Shown here in pieces: positions 59,535-64,000 of a stretch of 64,000 nucleotides of DNA. Below the pieces are notes generated by a model that was not told the DNA's origin, searched no databases, and saw only the letters and a list, made by a program, of their open reading frames with translations. Origin of the DNA: Begonia masoniana (lineage: Eukaryota > Streptophyta > Magnoliopsida > Cucurbitales > Begoniaceae); the NCBI GenBank assembly GCA_022432975.1, contig CM039511.1:23276557-23340556 (forward strand), written 5' to 3'. How positions within the stretch are numbered: the stretch's first letter is position 1; each line of letters begins with the position of its first letter. The position numbers were made by a program, and so were the translations under genes.

Positions 59535-60967
59535 TGTAACGACTCCTTTTCCCATTAAGATATTGTCCGCTCTAGGGATTTGGCCGCAGTCCAATATCCT
59601 CCCCTCACAGCTTTGTTTGGTGAGGACTTCCCAGTCAGTCACCAAACCTGGTACTACTCTCGCTGAAGTACTTTTAACTTCAGAGTTCTTATGGGATCCA
59701 TTGTCAATTGTACTCCAAAACGCGTCTTGCTATCTTAGGAGGGTCTCTTTACATATGTTTTATTTCTACATACTTTTCCAAGCGATGTGGGATTATGACG
59801 ACCCTCTTTTTACGACCCATCACCTTCCAGTTCGCCCGCACAGACGTACTGCTATCCGGGTTCTGGTTCGTGCAATCATCGTACACATACTTACACATCC
59901 GGGTCATCACAATGACCCCCCCTTCGGGCCCAACGTCCTCGTTGGCCACATTTTTGGTTGGGTACAGACTCTGATACCATTTGTAACGACCCCTTTTCCC
60001 AGTAAGATATTGTCCGCTCTAGGGATTGGGCTGCAGTGCAATATCTTCCCATCACGGCTTTGTTTGGAGAGGACTTTCCAGTCAGTCACTCAACCTGGTA
60101 CTACTCTCGCTGAAGCACTTTTAACTTCGGAGTTCTTATGAGATCCGTTGTCAATTGTGCTCCAAAATCCATCTTGCTATCTTGGGAGGGTCTCTTTACA
60201 TATGTTTCATTTCCACATACTTCTCCAAGCGATGTGGGATTATGACGACCCTCTTTTTACGACCCATCACCTTCCAGTTCGCCCGCACAGACGTACTGCT
60301 ATCCGGGTTCTGGTTCGTGCAATCATCGTACACATACTTACACATCCGGGTCATCACAATGACCCCCCCTTCGGGCCCAACGTCCTCGTTGGCCACATTT
60401 TTGGTTGGGTACAGACTCTGATACCATTTGTAACGACCCCTTTTCCCAGTAGATATTGTCCGCTCTAGGGATTTGGCCGCAGTCCAATATCCTCCCCTCA
60501 CAGCTTTGTTTGGAGAGGACTTTCCAGTCAGTCACTCTGGGCTGCAGTGCAATATCTTCCCATCACGGCTTTGTTTGGAGAGGACTTTCCAGTCAGTCAC
60601 TCAACCTGGTACTACTCTCGCTGAAGCACTTTTAACTTCGGAGTTCTTATGAGATCCGTTGTCAATTGTGCTCCAAAATCCATCTTGCTATCTTGGGAGG
60701 GTCTCTTTACATATGTTTCATTTCCACATACTTCCCCAAGCGATGTGGGATTGTGACGACCACCTTTTTACGACCCGTCACCTTCCGGTTCGCCCGTGCG
60801 GACGTACCGCCATTTGGGTTCCGGTTCGTGCACCTATTGTACACATACTTACACATCCGGGTCATCTTTTACGACCCGTCCCTCCGGTTCGCCCCTTGCG
60901 GACGTACCGCATTGGGTTCCGGTTCGTGCAGCTATTGTACACATACTTACACATCCGGGTCATCACA
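59535..60967 (-). mobile_element. Cassandra retrotransposon, second three-LTR multimer
   Basis: AATAG at 59530-59534 and 60968-60972 flanks a minus-strand array: LTRs 59535-59911 and 59982-60358 (377 bp each) and a third at 60429-60967 (539 bp), separated by 70-bp interiors. Interiors have the complement of TGGTATCAGAGTC (primer-site region) and a CCCCCCTTCGGG tract. The 5S-rRNA-like block reads on the minus strand (complement: GGATCCATTGTCAATTG with CTTAACTTCAGAGTTCTTAT). The third LTR has two internal duplications, one of about 75 bp around 60480-60600 and one of about 110 bp around 60775-60960. It is inserted inside the conserved core of the family D LTR. Confidence 0.92.
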
Positions 60968-62007
60968 AATAGTTGAGTTATGTGATGTAGGTGACGAAGA
61001 ATCAGCAAGTGAGGTCCAAGAGCAAGATCAGGACTAGAGTGGTTGGAGGAGTGCACCCGTGCAACGATTTGGCCGTTTGTTAGGGCTACATAACCTAGGA
61101 TGTGGCTGTATTTTGAAAGTAAGGATTGAGGGTGGGTGCGTTTTGTGTTTTAAATGATTTGGCTATTTGTGTTTGGTTTAGTTGGATAGATGAATTGTTA
61201 GTTGACGTATAGTTTAAGTCGTTTTGATGTACAAATGTATTTTGGAAATGAATGGGGATTTGTTTTGATGGAAGTCTTTTGGGTTGGTTTAAAAATGTAG
61301 GAAATTTGGCTTTTAAAGCAAGATCTGGATTTTTGTGGTTTTAAACGTTTGCTGTCAAAATTTTGTGAAGTTTTCTTAGCCACAGGAAGTAGAGGTGTCG
61401 ACTAGTGTTTGTAGGTGTCGACCGATGAGTGAAAAATCAATATAAGTGTCGACCCCAGACTTCGACCGATGGAAACATATGGTAAGGAGGTGTTTATCCG
61501 TGCAGTCAGGTGTGAACCAGTACCCTCAGGTGCGACCTGTGCCTACAGGTGTCGACCGATTAGGCTAGGTGTCGACCCTGAAGTTCGACCGATGAAAATA
61601 GATAGTAATGAAGTGTCAACCAATGCATTTAGGTGTCGACTAGTTCCCTCAGGTGTTGACCCATGGGTAGAGGTGTCGACCGAAAAGCATAAGTGAGCGC
61701 ACTAGGTGCGCGACGTGTACACCGGGTGAGCGCGCGGGCCCATCGTATGGGAGGCACGTGCGCGGCTCGGCCACTATGTGAATTTTCACAAATTTTTAAA
61801 TTTTTACCCCTTTTTATTTCCAACCTCGAACTTGTGTTTTTCAACGTGTTTTAAAGTAGTTTTCCGGTGCAAGAATTTAGTTGTTTTTTTTTAAACGATG
61901 ACGTTTTACGTTGACAGATAAAGTTTTAAATTTTTCACGCATTGTATTGTACGAGTATGTAGGACGAGTGGCAAACTGGGTCAAGAGGACTTGGGGCGCT
62001 ACAAGTA

Positions 62008-62020
62008 TGGTATTAGAGCC
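62008..62020 (+). other. Primer-binding site of the family D element
   Basis: TGGTATTAGAGCC, one change from the usual TGGTATCAGAGCC, begins five bases after the LTR end at 62003. Confidence 0.85.
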
Positions 62021-62129
62021 AATGAGTTAAGTCGTTCAGAAGTTTACGTAACAACGCCAATCGCCACATGGAAGTTCTCCGACAACTGTAACAACACCAA
62101 TTCACCCCCCCCCCCTTCTTAGACAATCA

Positions 62130-64000
62130 CGATCCTACACTGGTGACCAGGCAGTTGCAACAGTTGAGTTTTTTACTAAATCGTTAAGGCCGAATTCAGG
62201 GGCTAGCTTGTCAAGCGATAATAGTGGTGAATGGTTTCAGAGACTAAGACCACCAACATTTGAAGGGCAATCATCGGATTCAACTGCTGCAGAGGAATGT
62301 ATTCATACCATCGAGAGTATGTTCAAATACTCCAAGGTGGAAGAGGCAGACATGGTTCATTTAGCAATTATCCACCTGGCCAAGGACCCCCTGATATTGG
62401 TGGGACACGATAGAGGTCGCCACCGATGTTCAGGTTATGAGTTGGAAGGAGTTCAAGGATGTCTTTTACGGTAAGTATTTCAACAGCACTGTGCAGGCCA
62501 CCAAGAGAATGAAATTTTTGCAGCTAAAACAAACTGGGTCGGTGCTGGAGTACAACCGTCAGTTTGAGTTGTTATCACGCTTTGCTAGCCACCTCTTAAG
62601 CAAGAACGAAGACAAGGTCCTCCAGTTTGTTCAGGGATTAAAGCCCAGGATTTACAAGGGAGTAAAGATAGCAGGCACCAAGGGCGTGTTGTACAGTCAG
62701 GTAGTGGATAAAGCGCTAGAGGTGGAAGAAGCAGACCTCAAGTGTGTCAAGCAACGTGAAGCTCCCAAGAGATTTTTTAGGGATATCACACCACAACAGC
62801 AACAGAGGGGCACAAAGAGGCCGGGCGACAACCTGAGCGGTCAAAGAAGCAACAAACGTCCTCAGGGGTTTGGGAAGCTCCCTCAATGCGAGAAGTGTAT
62901 GAGGCACCACTTGGGTGAGTGCAGAATGAATTCAGGTAGGTGTTATAATTGCAACGAAGCTGAGCACATTTCTAGAGATTGTCCGAAGCCAAGAGGAACT
63001 CGATGTTTTAACTGTAACGAGGTCGGCCACATCATCAGAGATTGTCCAATGTTGAAGAAAGGTCTGATGTGTGTGATGCCCAGAACTTTTGCCATGGTTG
63101 AGTCTGGTGATGATGACAAACCAGCCGTGGTGTCAGGTACTGTGCTAGTTAATATTGTACCTGCTTACACATTGATCGACTCCAGTGCAACGCATTCATT
63201 TATAGCAACTGCATTTGCCGTCAAGTTTTACTTGTGTCCTACGTCAACTGAGCACGTATATGACGTGACATTACCCTCTGGGGAGCACATGCACTCTAAT
63301 CAAGTGATGTGTGATAGTATGGTATGAGTGGGAAGTAAGAGCCTACCTACTGATCTCATTATTATGGGGATAACAAGGTATTATGTGATTCTGGGGATAG
63401 ACTGGCTGTTCAAGCATCATGCAACAATTGACTGCAGATCGAGAATAGTGAATTTTTGACCCCCAGATGTGAGACGCACACTTTGCAAGCCCTGAAGAAT
63501 ACTAGGAGGCTGTCTGTTATGGCATCTATTAGGGCTCGGCATTATGTGAACGGTGAGTCTTTCAGGTTTCTTGCGAGCATTGTTGATACTCGTGTGTTAG
63601 TAGAAATAAAGCCCAGGATGTAGTAGTTGTTTGAGATTTCCCAGGATGATTTACCTGACTTACCGTTGGATAGGGAGATAAAGTTTTCCATTGAAGTTTA
63701 TCCAGGCGCTGGGCCTGTATCCAAGAACCCGTACAGGTTTGCACTAGTGGAACTGAGGGAGTTGAAGTTGCAGTTGGAAGAGTTAGTGGAAAAGAGTTTC
63801 GTACGCCCCAAATTTTTGCCATGGGGCGCACCAGTCCTTTTTGTCTAGAAGAAGGACGGATTACTACGCATGTGCATCGATTATAGAGAGTTGAACAAAT
63901 TGACTGTCAAGAATAAGTATCAATTGCCAAGGATTGACGACCTATTCGATCAACTCCAAGGTGCAACAGTTTTCTCAAAAATTGATATGAAGACATTCCT
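62130..64000 (+). pseudogene. Gypsy gag-pol pseudogene, runs off the window
   Basis: Gag is open from about 62208 with FQRLRPPTFEGQSSDSTAAE, shifts frame near 62395, and continues at 62437-63327 with FYGKYFNSTVQATK, VLQFVQGLKPRIYKG, three knuckle-like CCHC motifs (CEKCMRHHLGEC, CYNCNEAEHISRDC, CFNCNEVGHIIRDC) and the start of protease. The protease active site reads LIDSSATHSFI; relatives, including the copy at about 40090, have LIDSGATHSFI. A TGA at 63325-63327 and further stops to 63620 break protease. Reverse transcriptase is recognisable from 63640 (LPLDREIKF, VYPGAGPVSKNPYRF) with a TAG at 63846, then [17 protein letters not shown] to the edge. It belongs with the 5' LTR to its left and is clearly inactive. 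Confidence 0.92.

Overview
This window is nuclear DNA of a flowering plant, almost certainly a dicot. It has one intron-containing host gene of plant type; nearly everything else is nested LTR retrotransposons: Ty3/gypsy chromovirus-type elements, non-autonomous derivatives, and Cassandra elements carrying 5S-rRNA-derived sequence. Nothing looks bacterial or organellar, and I could not fix the genus from sequence alone.

Layout. 1-9935 is a stack of LTRs: an LTR interrupted by a solo LTR, a broken reverse transcriptase, and an inverted LTR fragment that carries a 94-copy 31-bp minisatellite and two further solo LTRs. 10088-15658 is a complete non-coding element with two 1,111-bp LTRs. 15664-20325 is the only gene-bearing interval; the gene at 16441-18817 has four exons and encodes a 453-residue single-pass membrane protein with a methyltransferase-like lumenal domain. 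20326-23434 is a solo LTR containing a 501-base C homopolymer. 23435-34606 is old gag debris interrupted by a Cassandra trimer, a 4.8-kb solo LTR with two satellite-like arrays, and a Cassandra monomer. 34607-43417 is a full-length, inactivated chromovirus on the minus strand. 44896-47661 is a second satellite-bearing solo LTR. From 48788 to the right edge runs a gypsy element whose 5' LTR was split by a 9.2-kb gag-only element (49815-59026) and by a second Cassandra trimer (59535-60967); its own gag-pol pseudogene leaves the window at 64000.

Element boundaries were set by TG...CA ends plus 5-bp target-site duplications (TSDs) read directly on both sides. Perfect TSDs: TGATT, AATCA, AAATT, ATAGG, GATAA, CAAAC, CTCAA, GTGGA, GTAGT, TGAAC and AATAG; the chromovirus has TTCCA/TTCTA. 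Five large or medium insertions are solo LTRs, so LTR-LTR recombination has been frequent. The LTR families differ in sequence but share one plan: TGTAA start, a GTAAGT...CCTACA(T/C)C module, a variable zone often filled with tandem repeats, a TTACT(A/G)AG...GTAGGTGA core, a palindrome-rich zone, and a GTTACA-like end. That shared plan, the tandem arrays grown at equivalent positions, and the two TSD-flanked Cassandra trimers are the most unusual content. No retroelement here appears able to encode a complete set of proteins.
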